Assembly (NCBI GenBank): GCA_949294665.1
Contig: CASFID010000075.1
Coordinates: 1 to 64,000, forward strand
Direction of reading: 5' to 3'
DNA: 64,000 nucleotides
From: an uncultured Eubacteriales bacterium
GTDB lineage: Bacteria > Bacillota > Clostridia > Lachnospirales > Lachnospiraceae
The notes beneath the pieces are model-generated. The model did not search any database. It was not told the DNA's origin and saw only the letters and a list, made by a program, of their open reading frames with translations. The position numbers were made by a program, and so were the translations under genes. Shown piece by piece: positions 45,151 through 54,725 of this stretch (positions are counted from its first letter, which is position 1; each line of letters starts with the position of its first letter).

Positions 45151-46767
45151 ATGAAGCTTGATATAAAGAAAAAATTGAATGAAATAAAAGAATTTGTAGG
45201 GCGGCTCGACAAACGTGTAAAGATCATCAGTGTAATCATTGCAGTTCTTATCATTGTGGGAGCTGTGGTGACGGCGTTGGTGCTCAATCACACGAATTAT
45301 GTGCCGCTTTTTTCTGAGCTCTCGCAGGACGAGGCGACGGAGATCGTTGCAAAGCTGCAGGACGACGGAACAGACTACCGTTATAACGGCGACGGAACGA
45401 TCATGGTCGATGAAAAAGACGCAGACAGTATCCGCGCGCAGCTGGTATACGAAGGATATCCGAGCAGCGGTTTTACCTACGATATCTTCACTGAGAATGC
45501 CGGAGGCATGGCGACAGACTCCGAGCAGCAGACCTATAAGCTCTACGAGTTGCAGAACAGGATCGGGGCTACGATAGGTCTTTTTGATGGAGTTCAGGAC
45601 GCCCGGGTAACGATCGCTCTCGGCGAGGAGCAGAGATATGTGCTCGAAGATACGGATGAGAACGGAACAGGAGCCGCCAGCGCGTCTGTCGTTGTTACGA
45701 TGCAGAGCGGCGCAGAGCTGAGCGCTCGTCAGGCGGAGGCGATCCAGCGTCTGGTGGCGCGCAGTGTCCCCAATATGTCTATGGAGAATGTATCCGTGTT
45801 CGATCAGAACGGGATCGAACTGTCAGAGAATACGGATCAAGAAGCGGCTGCAGGCACAACAGAGGCAGAACTCTCCCGGATCGTAGAGCAGAAGATCGAA
45901 CAGAAGATCATCAATCTCCTCGTCCCGTTCTATGGAGAGGGAAATGTTCGCGTTGCTGCAAACGGAAGCATCAACATGGACCGGATCATCCGTGAGACGA
46001 CGACGTATACAACGCCGGATAAGATCGACCAGAACGACAAGACGGGAATCGTCTCCCATGAGGAGGGATCTACGGACGAAGGAACCGGGACCGACACCGC
46101 AGCCGGAGTGGCGGGGACAGAAGAAAACGCTGATATCGCGGAATACAATCAGCAGGACGGGACCAACCAGAATACATATAACAGCGAGACTTACAGCAGA
46201 GATTACCTGGTCAATCAGGTGAAGGAACAGACAGAGATCGATCCCGGCGTTATGGATGATCTGACAGTGTCTGTCTCGGTAAACGGAACAGATTTCGGAA
46301 ACCTTCAGTACGATGATGTGAGAAATCTCGTCGCAAACGCGGCAGGGATCCCGCTGGATCAGATCGATCAGAAGATCACTGCAGTGGCCGCTCCGTTCTA
46401 TACAGAGACGCCGGCGCAGGATACTGAGACGGCGGCGCAGAGCATCATACAGACCTACGGATGGATCCTGGCAATAGTCGGCGGAGCGCTGCTCCTCCTG
46501 CTGCTGATCGTGTTCCTGATCATCCGGAGGATCAGAAAGCGCAGAGCACAGAGAGAGCAGATGCTTGCAGATACAGGTGAGATGGAGATCATTCCTGAAA
46601 CGCAAGACAGCGGAAAGGATCTTGATATTCTGAGTATGCAGAATGAGAGAAGCCGGGAACTCAGAGAGAATATCAGAGATTTCGCGGAGGATAATCCGGA
46701 GATTTCCGCTCAGATGCTGAGATCATGGCTGAATGGAGGCGAAGAAGATGCCGCAAACACAAACTAA
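45151..46767 (+). CDS. fliF: Flagellar MS-ring protein FliF
   Basis: A 538-residue membrane ring protein. Membrane helix 1 lies at about residues 27-50, a YscJ-type ring-building motif follows (PLFSELSQDEATEIVAKLQ), a long Asp/Thr-rich insertion (about 300-350) occupies the periplasmic part, membrane helix 2 is near residues 440-465, and the C-terminal FliG-binding helix is ISAQMLRSWL. Overlaps fliG by 20 bp. Confidence 0.95.
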   Translation: MKLDIKKKLNEIKEFVGRLDKRVKIISVIIAVLIIVGAVVTALVLNHTNYVPLFSELSQDEATEIVAKLQDDGTDYRYNGDGTIMVDEKDADSIRAQLVYEGYPSSGFTYDIFTENAGGMATDSEQQTYKLYELQNRIGATIGLFDGVQDARVTIALGEEQRYVLEDTDENGTGAASASVVVTMQSGAELSARQAEAIQRLVARSVPNMSMENVSVFDQNGIELSENTDQEAAAGTTEAELSRIVEQKIEQKIINLLVPFYGEGNVRVAANGSINMDRIIRETTTYTTPDKIDQNDKTGIVSHEEGSTDEGTGTDTAAGVAGTEENADIAEYNQQDGTNQNTYNSETYSRDYLVNQVKEQTEIDPGVMDDLTVSVSVNGTDFGNLQYDDVRNLVANAAGIPLDQIDQKITAVAAPFYTETPAQDTETAAQSIIQTYGWILAIVGGALLLLLLIVFLIIRRIRKRRAQREQMLADTGEMEIIPETQDSGKDLDILSMQNERSRELRENIRDFAEDNPEISAQMLRSWLNGGEEDAANTN

Positions 46768-47770
46768 TCCCAATGCGTTGACGCCCGAACAGAAAGCGGC
46801 TACCGTAGTCGTAGCTCTCGGAGCGGACAAAGCGTCCAGGATATATAAATATCTGACCTCCGACGAGGTGGAGAAGCTGACGCTGGAGGTAGCAAAGCTG
46901 GGCCATGTCGAGGCGGGAAGGACGGAAGAAGTCCTGGATGAATTTTATAAGACCTGTCTGACGCGAAAGGTCGTCACAGACGGAGGCATGGAGTACGCCA
47001 GGACAGTCCTGGAAAAAGCGTACGGGGAATCTACGGCGCGCGAGCTGCTCCAGAAAGTAGCCAAATATCTTAAGAACAGATCCTTTGAATTTCTGCAGAA
47101 GATGGACAGCAAGAACCTGTTCGCAGTGCTCCAGTATGAAAGACCGCAGACGATCGCCATGGTCCTGTCCTATTCAGACGCTCAGCAGGCGGCCGAGGTC
47201 ATCACGGAGCTGCCCGATGAGAAGCGGATCAAGGTGGTCGAGGCGATCGCCAGGATGGAGAGCGCTTCTCCCGAGGCGATCAAGATCGTGGAAAAGCAGC
47301 TTCGGAACAAGTTCAACAGCATTCTTACGACAGACTTTACTACGATCGGCGGAGTCGATTATATCGCGGACGTCATGAACAATATGGACCGCTCGAACGA
47401 GAAGTACATATTCGACGAGATGAGCAAGACCGAGCCGGAACTGGCGGATACGATCCGCAAGAAGATGTTCGTATTCGAGGATATCGCTACGATGGACAAC
47501 CGCTCGATCCAGAGGTTCATAAGAGAATGCGATATGAAGGATATCGTCTACGCACTCAAGGGTGCAGACGAGTCGATCGCATCTCTGTTCTACGCAAATA
47601 TGTCTACCCGTATGGCCGATACGATACGGTCAGACCTTGAGATCACTGTTAACGTCCGCTTAAGGGATGTAGAAGAAGCACAGCAGCGTATTGTCAATCT
47701 GATCCGCCGTCTCGATGAAGAAGGCGAACTTGTGATCAGTAAAGGCGGAAAGGATGAGATCATTGTCTAG
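46748..47770 (+). CDS. fliG: Flagellar motor switch protein FliG
   Basis: A 340-residue rotor protein that meets MotA. N-terminal FliF-binding domain (LTPEQKAATVVVALGADKAS), middle domain with the EHPQ-like region replaced by YERPQTIAMVLS, and the C-terminal torque helix with charged residues (RSDLEITVNVRLRDVEEAQQ). ATG 46748 lies 8 nt after GGAGG, inside the end of fliF. Confidence 0.95.
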   Translation: MPQTQTNPNALTPEQKAATVVVALGADKASRIYKYLTSDEVEKLTLEVAKLGHVEAGRTEEVLDEFYKTCLTRKVVTDGGMEYARTVLEKAYGESTARELLQKVAKYLKNRSFEFLQKMDSKNLFAVLQYERPQTIAMVLSYSDAQQAAEVITELPDEKRIKVVEAIARMESASPEAIKIVEKQLRNKFNSILTTDFTTIGGVDYIADVMNNMDRSNEKYIFDEMSKTEPELADTIRKKMFVFEDIATMDNRSIQRFIRECDMKDIVYALKGADESIASLFYANMSTRMADTIRSDLEITVNVRLRDVEEAQQRIVNLIRRLDEEGELVISKGGKDEIIV

Positions 47771-48509
47771 GATCGTACACGGCCGTGAAGAGAGTTCATG
47801 GCAGGAAGCTCCATATCCTGATCTGGCTCCGGAAAAAAAGGAGACAATCCCGGTCAGGATAAAGACACAGGAGGAGCGGAACAGAGAGAAAAGCGAGAAG
47901 CTCTTACACGAGAATGTGGAGAAGGCGAAAGCGCTCCTGAACCTGGCCCGCGTAGAGGCTCTCAAGATCAAGAAAGCCGCCTACGAAGAAGGATTTGAAG
48001 AAGGCAGGGAAGCCGGCTACGAAGACGGCAGGAAGAAAGCGTACGAGGAACACAAGGAAGAGCTCAAAGAAGAGTGCCTGAAACTCCAGCAGAAGATAGA
48101 AAAGTATGTGACCGATATGGAACATGCGAAAGAGAGGGTGACGGAGGAATATCTTGACGATCTGAAAAACATCTCCCTCGCCATCGGGGAGAAGATCGTA
48201 CAGACAAGCCTGAAGTCCAGCGGGGACGTGGTCAGGAATATGATCCTCGCGGCGACGGACAAGCTGAAAAAGACAGCATGGGCCAAGATCTATATCTCCG
48301 ACAACCCGGAAGAAAAAGCCGGAGATATCCGGGGGGATGCAGATCTTCTCCGGGAACTGTCCAGGATCTCGGACAACGTAAAGATCATCGTAATGGAAGA
48401 CGCGGCGCCGGGCACATGTATCGTTGAACTTCCGCAGGAAGTGATGGATATCAGCGTCAGCACCCAGATGGAGAACATCAAGGAGATTCTGAACAATGCG
48501 AGAGTGTAG
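47754..48509 (+). CDS. fliH: Flagellar export regulator FliH
   Basis: A 251-residue partner and inhibitor of the FliI ATPase. A long coiled coil (about residues 40-125) contains repeated glycines on one face (YEEGFEEGREAGYEDGRKKAYEE), the family's GxxxG hallmark, followed by the vacuolar-ATPase-E-like C-terminal domain. The start is ATG 47754, overlapping fliG by 17 bp; TTG 47763 is an alternative. Confidence 0.9.
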   Translation: MRSLSRIVHGREESSWQEAPYPDLAPEKKETIPVRIKTQEERNREKSEKLLHENVEKAKALLNLARVEALKIKKAAYEEGFEEGREAGYEDGRKKAYEEHKEELKEECLKLQQKIEKYVTDMEHAKERVTEEYLDDLKNISLAIGEKIVQTSLKSSGDVVRNMILAATDKLKKTAWAKIYISDNPEEKAGDIRGDADLLRELSRISDNVKIIVMEDAAPGTCIVELPQEVMDISVSTQMENIKEILNNARV

Positions 48510-48528
48510 CTGTTAAGGAGGGATGGAC

Positions 48529-49830
48529 ATGTTCAGCGAAATACCGAAACTGATCCTTCAGTCTGAGACGATCAACCATATCGGACGGATCGAGAATATC
48601 ACGGGAATGTCCATGGAAGCCTCCGGCGGCGGAGCCAATATCGGCGACATCGTGATGATATACGATGAAGAACAGCACAGGCAGATCCAGGCAGAAGTGG
48701 TAGGCTTCCGCGAGGACAGAGTCCAGCTCATGGCCTACGAGAGCATGAGCGGGATCGGCACCAACAGCTTTGTCAGAAATACAAAAAAAAGACTCAAGAT
48801 CCCGGTAGGTGAATTCTTAAGAGGGCGTATCATAGACGCTCTCGGACGGCCTCTCGATGACAAGGGGGGCTTCACCACCTCCCGGTATTATTATGTGGAG
48901 AACCCGAAGATCAATCCACTGAAACGTCCCAGGATCTCAGAGCCGCTCGGCTTCGGGATCAAGGCGATCGACGGACTGAACACGATCGGCAAGGGACAGC
49001 GTATCGGGATCTTCGCCGGCAGCGGCGTCGGCAAGAGTACCCTCATGGGTATGATCGCCAGGAACGTCCGCACAGACATCAACGTCATCGCTCTCGTCGG
49101 AGAGCGTGGACGAGAAGTTCTGGAGTTCGTCGAGAAGGATCTGGGACCTGAGGGGATGGCCCGTTCCATTCTCGTTGTGGCTACATCCGATCAGCCGGCG
49201 ATGCTCCGCATGAAATGTCCGCTTGTGGCGACCACCATTGCAGAGTACTTCAAGGACAGGGGGAAAGACGTACTCCTGATGATGGACTCTCTGACCAGAT
49301 TCGCCATGGCGCAAAGAGAGATCGGGCTTGCCACAGGAGAGCCGCCTGTGGCAAGAGGATATACCCCCTCGATCTACGCCGAATTCCCCAAGCTGCTGGA
49401 GAGGAGCGGGAATTTTGAGAAAGGTTCCATCACAGGCGTGTATACCGTCCTCGTGGAAGGAGACGACACAAACGAGCCTGTGGCCGACACAGTCAGAGGT
49501 ATTCTGGACGGACATATCGTCCTTACCAGGAAGCTGGCGAACTCGAACCATTTCCCGGCCATAGACATCAACGCCAGCATATCGAGACTTATGACAGAGA
49601 TCGTGGGAGATGAACACAAGGCGCTCGCGTCAGAGATGAGAGATATCCTGAGTCTTTACGCTCAGAACGAAGACCTGATCTCCATCGGAGCATACAAAGC
49701 GGGTACCAATCCCCGTTTGGATCATGCGATCTCGCGCATACAGAAGATCAATGATTTCCTGATGCAGAAGACGGGTGAGTCGTTCACCATGGAGCAGACA
49801 GTACAGATGATGAAAGAAATACTCAAATGA
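48529..49830 (+). CDS. fliI: Flagellum-specific ATPase FliI
   Basis: A 433-residue F1-like export ATPase. Walker A GSGVGKSTL lies near residue 165, and the ATPase family signature PSIYAEFPKLLERSG and the Walker B strand VLLMMDSLTRFA are seen. It energises and orders export of rod, hook and filament subunits. ATG 48529 is preferred over 48523 by spacing to AAGGAGG. Confidence 0.95.
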   Translation: MFSEIPKLILQSETINHIGRIENITGMSMEASGGGANIGDIVMIYDEEQHRQIQAEVVGFREDRVQLMAYESMSGIGTNSFVRNTKKRLKIPVGEFLRGRIIDALGRPLDDKGGFTTSRYYYVENPKINPLKRPRISEPLGFGIKAIDGLNTIGKGQRIGIFAGSGVGKSTLMGMIARNVRTDINVIALVGERGREVLEFVEKDLGPEGMARSILVVATSDQPAMLRMKCPLVATTIAEYFKDRGKDVLLMMDSLTRFAMAQREIGLATGEPPVARGYTPSIYAEFPKLLERSGNFEKGSITGVYTVLVEGDDTNEPVADTVRGILDGHIVLTRKLANSNHFPAIDINASISRLMTEIVGDEHKALASEMRDILSLYAQNEDLISIGAYKAGTNPRLDHAISRIQKINDFLMQKTGESFTMEQTVQMMKEILK

Positions 49831-49860
49831 CGGGAACATCATGACAGGGAGGGATAACCC

Positions 49861-50322
49861 GTGAAGAAATTTGCCTTTACACTGGAACGTGTGCTCGACT
49901 ACAAAGAGCAGGTGGAGCAGAGTTTAAGGAACGAGCATGGGCAGGCTGTCAGAAAAGTAAAAGAACAGGAGCAGAAGATCGATGATCTGGAAGTCGGATA
50001 CCGGTCTTTCCGGGACAGAGTAGAGGAAGCCAAAAAGTCGGAGATGTCTTCTGCAAGACTCCTCGGATATTCCGCCTATCTCAGCACGATGATCGGGAGG
50101 ATCTCAGCGGAGAAAGATGAGCTCGCAAGACGGCAGAAAGAAGAAGAGCGCAGGCGCGAGCTTGTGATCGAGGCGAAGAAGGAGACCTCGTCCATCCAGA
50201 TGCTCAAGGACAAAAAGAGAAAAGAGTACGACGCCCTCGTGGCAAAAGAGCAGGAGAGAGAGATCGAGGAGTTCGTATCCAACCGTTCGATATCGGACAA
50301 AAACGAACATAAGAACGGGTAG
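49861..50322 (+). CDS. fliJ: Flagellar export chaperone FliJ
   Basis: A 153-residue, almost wholly coiled-coil protein rich in Lys, Glu and Arg (FTLERVLDYKEQVEQSLRNE at the start). FliJ is the central stalk of the FliH-FliI complex and recycles chaperones. The start is GTG 49861 after GGGAGGG. Position between fliI and fliK supports the call. Confidence 0.88.
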   Translation: MKKFAFTLERVLDYKEQVEQSLRNEHGQAVRKVKEQEQKIDDLEVGYRSFRDRVEEAKKSEMSSARLLGYSAYLSTMIGRISAEKDELARRQKEEERRRELVIEAKKETSSIQMLKDKKRKEYDALVAKEQEREIEEFVSNRSISDKNEHKNG

Positions 50323-50385
50323 TCCTGTTTTCCACGGAAAGCAGATTACCATAGATATCTTTCAGGAAAAGGAGGTGAATGGAAA

Positions 50386-51537
50386 ATGGAGATGATCATG
50401 CAGAACATGATGATGCAGCAGCCGTCAGCCCCTTCGACGGGAAAGGACCTGATGTCCGGTCTCAAGGATCAGACGCAGGAGAGCGGCTCTGATATGTTCG
50501 CACAGATGATGGAAGCAGCCGGAGAGAAAACTGCGGGCCAGACCGGAGAGACGGGAAAGGACGACGCTCTGATCCAGAGCCTGGCGGGCCAGTTCATGCA
50601 GAACATGGCGATGAATCCGCTTATGAACATGGTGTCCGTTGACACAGCAGTACAGACAGGTATACCGGCGGAGATGCAGGTAACGCTTCCTGTTGTGAAC
50701 GCAGAGAATGTCACAGCGCCGGGGAACACTTCACTGGCGGGAGAGCAGATATCCGCAGGGAATATGACGCCCGCAACGGATACAGGCGCGGTCCCGACAG
50801 AGATTGCAGCGGCAGCAGACCGGACCGTTGTCACAGAGAACAGAGCAGAACCGGTGCAGAACACTGTACAGCCTGTAACAGATACGGGGACGGAGCAGAC
50901 GGCATCGATCCCGCAGGAAGCATCAAAGACACAGTCTGAGACGCCGCAGCAGGATCAGACATACGCGGGCATGACCGCTGCAGCGGACGGGAAGACGAAG
51001 ACAGAAAACGACGCGAAGACTTCCGCAGAACCGGAGACAATGCAGTTCCAGACAGCAGCCGGATCTACGGCGGCCAGGGTGGAAACACCGGTACAGCAGA
51101 ACACAGCGGCGTCGGAGACACTGCAGTTCCATACGACGGATCAGGCGGAGAACATACAGAAGCTGACCGAGCTGATCAAAAATGCGGTAGACTCTCAGGT
51201 CAGAGAAGTAGAGATCCAGCTTGAGCCTGCGAATCTGGGTAAGATCACCCTGAAAGCAGTCTATGAAGGCGGCAAGGCGGCAGTTGTGATAAGCTGCACG
51301 AACCAGGCGGCTCTCGAGGCCCTCTCGGGGAAAGCGGCAGAGCTTGGAGGACTTCTGCAGGAGCGCATGGGCGGCCAGACGGAGATCATAGTCGAACAGC
51401 CGCAGCAGCAGTACCTGAACCAGGACGGCCGCAGCGGAAATCAGGAAGCCCGTGAAGAACAGCGCCAGCAGAAAAAACAGAACAGCCGTCCGCAGACAGG
51501 AGATTTCCTGGAGCAGCTTCGGCTTGGATTAATCTAA
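50386..51537 (+). CDS. fliK: Flagellar hook-length control protein FliK
   Basis: A 383-residue secreted ruler. The N-terminal two thirds are low-complexity, rich in Thr, Ala and Gln. The C-terminal Flg_hook domain (about residues 250-350) has the family pattern VEIQLEPANLGKITLKAVYE and ends in a Gln-rich tail. It halts hook growth by acting on FlhB. RBS AAAGGAGG. Confidence 0.9.
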   Translation: MEMIMQNMMMQQPSAPSTGKDLMSGLKDQTQESGSDMFAQMMEAAGEKTAGQTGETGKDDALIQSLAGQFMQNMAMNPLMNMVSVDTAVQTGIPAEMQVTLPVVNAENVTAPGNTSLAGEQISAGNMTPATDTGAVPTEIAAAADRTVVTENRAEPVQNTVQPVTDTGTEQTASIPQEASKTQSETPQQDQTYAGMTAAADGKTKTENDAKTSAEPETMQFQTAAGSTAARVETPVQQNTAASETLQFHTTDQAENIQKLTELIKNAVDSQVREVEIQLEPANLGKITLKAVYEGGKAAVVISCTNQAALEALSGKAAELGGLLQERMGGQTEIIVEQPQQQYLNQDGRSGNQEAREEQRQQKKQNSRPQTGDFLEQLRLGLI

Positions 51538-51561
51538 CAGACAGAGCAGGAGGGAGAAAAA

Positions 51562-52152
51562 ATGCCAGATATATCTGCACTGAGCACAGTCAGTACACTG
51601 AATACGGCTGTTGCCCAGAGAACCTCGACGAACACATCATCAACACAGAACACTGATTCCGTGCGGGACACTGCGACGGTAGCGAATACGGAGAATGTGA
51701 CGAACAAGAGCGCATATGAAATCTCCATGTCGGACTTCTACACGCTCCTTGCCACGCAGATCCAGTATCAGGATGCAGACAATCCGATGGATACGTCAGA
51801 GATGATGAGCCAGCTCGTACAGAACCAGATGTCGGAGGCGATCACACAGATGTCAACGGCAGTCTCGGACCTTACGACAGTGAATCTTCTGAATTATTCC
51901 ACATCCATGATGGGCAAAGAAGTCACACTGGCGGAAGTCGACGACAGAGGAAACTACACAGGAGAAGAGACAAAGGGCGTAGTCACAGGCGTGACGCTTG
52001 GCTCGACGCCGACAGTAGTCGTAAACGGGAAAGAATACAGCATCGTCCAGATCATGGGCGTAGGTGATGTTCCGGAGAAGGAAGATTCCGAGAAGCCGGG
52101 AGAAGGCGGCGCACAGGGTTCTGAGGGAACCGGGGGAACACAGTCTGTATAG
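51562..52152 (+). CDS. flgD: Flagellar hook capping protein FlgD
   Basis: A 196-residue hook cap. The conserved capping motif DFYTLLATQIQYQDADNPMD lies near residue 57, and NQMSEAITQMS follows. The N terminus is Thr/Asn-rich, and the C terminus ends in a Gly/Glu-rich tail of 25 residues. It is between fliK and the TIGR02530-type gene. Confidence 0.92.
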   Translation: MPDISALSTVSTLNTAVAQRTSTNTSSTQNTDSVRDTATVANTENVTNKSAYEISMSDFYTLLATQIQYQDADNPMDTSEMMSQLVQNQMSEAITQMSTAVSDLTTVNLLNYSTSMMGKEVTLAEVDDRGNYTGEETKGVVTGVTLGSTPTVVVNGKEYSIVQIMGVGDVPEKEDSEKPGEGGAQGSEGTGGTQSV

Positions 52153-52178
52153 AAGAGAAAGGATGTGTTGAACAACAG

Positions 52179-52556
52179 ATGTACCAGACAGGGAAAGTTA
52201 CAAGCTCTCAGTCACTGATGGTACAGCATGAGCTCGGATACAGCGGAAAATCCACCGGTACAGAGTTTGCAGAACGTCTGAAGGAAGCCGCGGCGCAGAA
52301 GGAGACAGTCCAGTTCTCACGCCATGCCTCCCAGCGTATGGAACAGCGGGGGATCAAACTCACAGGGGAGAATCTGCAGGAACTTTCGCAGGCGGTCGAG
52401 AGGGCTCGCCAGAAAGGCTCAAAAGAGACCGTAGTGATCGGAAGTCACGGCGCGTTCATCGTCAATGTGGCGAACAACGTAGTAGTGACGTCCATTACAG
52501 AGCAGGAAATGAAAAACAACATATTTACAAATATCGACAGCGCTGTCTTTATGTAG
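52179..52556 (+). CDS. TIGR02530-type flagellar operon protein
   Basis: A 125-residue protein of the family found between flgD and flgE in Firmicutes. The diagnostic core is FSRHASQRMEQRGIKLTGEN and then FIVNVANNVVVTSITEQEM, ending FTNIDSAVFM. Its exact role is unknown, but its position suggests a function in hook assembly. Confidence 0.85.
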   Translation: MYQTGKVTSSQSLMVQHELGYSGKSTGTEFAERLKEAAAQKETVQFSRHASQRMEQRGIKLTGENLQELSQAVERARQKGSKETVVIGSHGAFIVNVANNVVVTSITEQEMKNNIFTNIDSAVFM

Positions 52557-52643
52557 GCCGGACCTCTTTGAGGAGGCCGGGCCCGGATGTGCGACTGACA
52601 GCCGGGCGGGAAAGCGCTTCGTAAAAGAAAAGGAGAAGAAGCA

Positions 52644-53570
52644 ATGATAAGATCAATGCAGTCGGCAATTGCCGGATTGAAATCACACCAGACGAAGATG
52701 GATGTTATCGGTAACAATATCGCGAACGTCAATACATGGGGATACAAGTCAAAGAGCGCCAACTTCGCGGACGCCATGTACCAGAACTACATCACCGGAG
52801 CGGCCGGAAACGCTACAGCCGGAAACCTCGGAGGCATCAACGCTTCCCAGATCGGGTACGGGGCGAACGTAAGCTCCATCACTTCAAACTCGGAGACAGG
52901 CACACAGTCCTACACCGGAAGGGCGTTTGACTGTATGATCGACGGACCGGCTTACTTCATCGTAGGGCCGATGGGCGCCGGCGCGGTGGATCCGGACGAC
53001 CTTGCAGGGAGCGGACTGAGCCTTTCCCGTGTGGGGATCTTCAACATGGACAGCAACGGCTATCTTGTGGACGATCAGGGAAATTATGTATACGGTTATA
53101 CGACCGGAACTGGTGACGGAAACGGAAATATCACCGTGAACACAGGGACAGACCTGCAGCCCATCCGCCTGAATATCGGAATCGCCGATGATGGGGCGGG
53201 TACCCCGACACCCATAACATACTCTTCCGTGAAGATCGGAACGGACGGCATCATCACCGTTGTCGACAAGGATTCCAACCAGGCATACGTCGTCGGACAG
53301 ATCGCGCTTGCAACAGTGGAGAACGTCAACGGTCTTGAGCAGGACAGTGGATTCCTCTATGAGATCGGAGACAATGCCGGAAACGTGGACGTCGGCGTCC
53401 AGACAGCAGCCACGGGACGCGTGCTCAGCGGCTACCTGGAGATGTCCAACGTGGACCTCGCCACAGAGATGTCCTACATGATCACAACACAGAGAGGATA
53501 TCAGGCGAATACGAGAATGATCACAGTATCGGACCAGATGCTCGAAGAGCTCGTAAATATGAAGCGCTGA
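52644..53570 (+). CDS. flgE: Flagellar hook protein FlgE (short form)
   Basis: A 308-residue hook protein with the N-terminal rod/hook signature (MIRSMQSAIAGLKSHQTKMD, GNNIANVNTWGYKSK) and C-terminal EMSYMITTQRGYQANTRMI helix. It is short for FlgE, lacking the large D2 insertion of longer hooks. FlgG-type rod protein is an alternative, but the gene's place after flgD and before flbD favours FlgE. Confidence 0.88.
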   Translation: MIRSMQSAIAGLKSHQTKMDVIGNNIANVNTWGYKSKSANFADAMYQNYITGAAGNATAGNLGGINASQIGYGANVSSITSNSETGTQSYTGRAFDCMIDGPAYFIVGPMGAGAVDPDDLAGSGLSLSRVGIFNMDSNGYLVDDQGNYVYGYTTGTGDGNGNITVNTGTDLQPIRLNIGIADDGAGTPTPITYSSVKIGTDGIITVVDKDSNQAYVVGQIALATVENVNGLEQDSGFLYEIGDNAGNVDVGVQTAATGRVLSGYLEMSNVDLATEMSYMITTQRGYQANTRMITVSDQMLEELVNMKR

Positions 53571-53622
53571 TCGCGCGCCGCATGATCCGTGAGATCATAC
53601 ACAGTCTGTTACATTGGATGTA

Positions 53623-53649
53623 TCTGCGGGGCTATTCCGGCCCCGCAGA
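53623..53649 (+). other. GC-rich hairpin between flgE and flbD
   Basis: TCTGCGGGG (53623-53631), 9-nt loop, CCCCGCAGA (53641-53649). There is no T run, so it is more likely an RNA-stabilising or processing element than a terminator. It lies about 20 bp before flbD. Confidence 0.55.
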
Positions 53650-53670
53650 CAGGAAAGAGGAGAGCTGCAT

Positions 53671-53871
53671 ATGGTAGAGTTTACAAAACTGAATGGAGAT
53701 ATGATCCTGATCAATCCTTTTCAGATCGAGTATGTGGAACTGATCCCTGAGTCAAAGGTCATCATGATGAACGGACATTTTCATATCGTGAAAGAAAATG
53801 AAGATGAGATCATAAGGAAAATTACTCAGTACAGAACGGAAATCTGTCGCAAGGCTGATTCGGAGGTATAG
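53671..53871 (+). CDS. flbD: FlbD/SwrD-type flagellar protein
   Basis: A 66-residue protein (MVEFTKLNGDMILINPFQIEY) of the family that in B. subtilis (SwrD) raises motor power. It is 2 bp before motA. ATG 53671 follows GAGGAG; the longer upstream frame crosses the hairpin and is not family-like. Confidence 0.88.
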   Translation: MVEFTKLNGDMILINPFQIEYVELIPESKVIMMNGHFHIVKENEDEIIRKITQYRTEICRKADSEV

Positions 53872-53873
53872 CT

Positions 53874-54713
53874 ATGGACATTACAAGTATTATTGGCATT
53901 ATAGCTGGATTCGCTTTCACTATTTATGGAATCCTCGGAAGCGGAAGCATCTGGAATTTCTATGATGTGCCCAGTATACTGATCGTGTTAGGGGGAACGA
54001 TCAGTGCGATCGTAGCCAGCTTCCCTCTCAGTATTTTGAAAAATGTAGGCAAGCATATGGTGATCATATGCAGCTCAAAAAAGTTTCAGCCGGAACCGGT
54101 GATCGAGACGCTGGCGGAATTTGCTCAGGTAGCCAGAAAGGACGGACTCCTTGCACTTGAGGGAAGAGTGGCGGAGCTGGACGATCCGTTTCTGAAAAAA
54201 AGCGTAATGTATGTGGTAGATGCAATGGATCCCGAGAAGATCCGCAGCACTCTGGAACAGGACATTGAGAACACGTCTCAGCGCCATTCGGAGCAGACGG
54301 ACATGTACATCAGAGGTTCCGCATATGCGCCGGCGTTCGGTATGATCGGTACCCTGATCGGTCTGATCAACATGCTTAAGGATATGGACCTTTCTTCAGG
54401 AGCGTCAGAAAGTCTTGGCGCCAATATGTCAGTTGCACTTGTAACAACATTCTACGGATGTGTGCTTGCCAATCTTGTATTTCATCCGATCTCTTCTAAG
54501 CTGAACTTAAGAGACGACGAGGAGAGACTTTACAAGGAGATCATTGTAGAGGGTGTTCTCGCGATCCAGGAGGGAGACAACCCGAAGGTTCTCAGAGAAA
54601 GACTTGCTTCTACGCTCGCCCAGAAGCGCCAGCTCATGATCACAGAGGGCGAAGGCGGAGAAGGCGGCTCCGGCGGAAAGAAGAGAGCAAAGAGAGGCAG
54701 AAAGAAAAAATAA
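53874..54713 (+). CDS. motA: Flagellar stator protein MotA
   Basis: A 279-residue stator subunit with four membrane helices (near residues 3-23, 32-52, 150-172, 182-204). The loop after helix 2 holds the charged FliG-contacting region. The conserved GMIGTLIGLINML segment is in helix 3. The C terminus ends in a strongly basic KRAKRGRKKK tail. It pairs with motB, 12 bp downstream. Confidence 0.94.
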   Translation: MDITSIIGIIAGFAFTIYGILGSGSIWNFYDVPSILIVLGGTISAIVASFPLSILKNVGKHMVIICSSKKFQPEPVIETLAEFAQVARKDGLLALEGRVAELDDPFLKKSVMYVVDAMDPEKIRSTLEQDIENTSQRHSEQTDMYIRGSAYAPAFGMIGTLIGLINMLKDMDLSSGASESLGANMSVALVTTFYGCVLANLVFHPISSKLNLRDDEERLYKEIIVEGVLAIQEGDNPKVLRERLASTLAQKRQLMITEGEGGEGGSGGKKRAKRGRKKK

Positions 54714-54725
54714 GGGAGGAAGAAT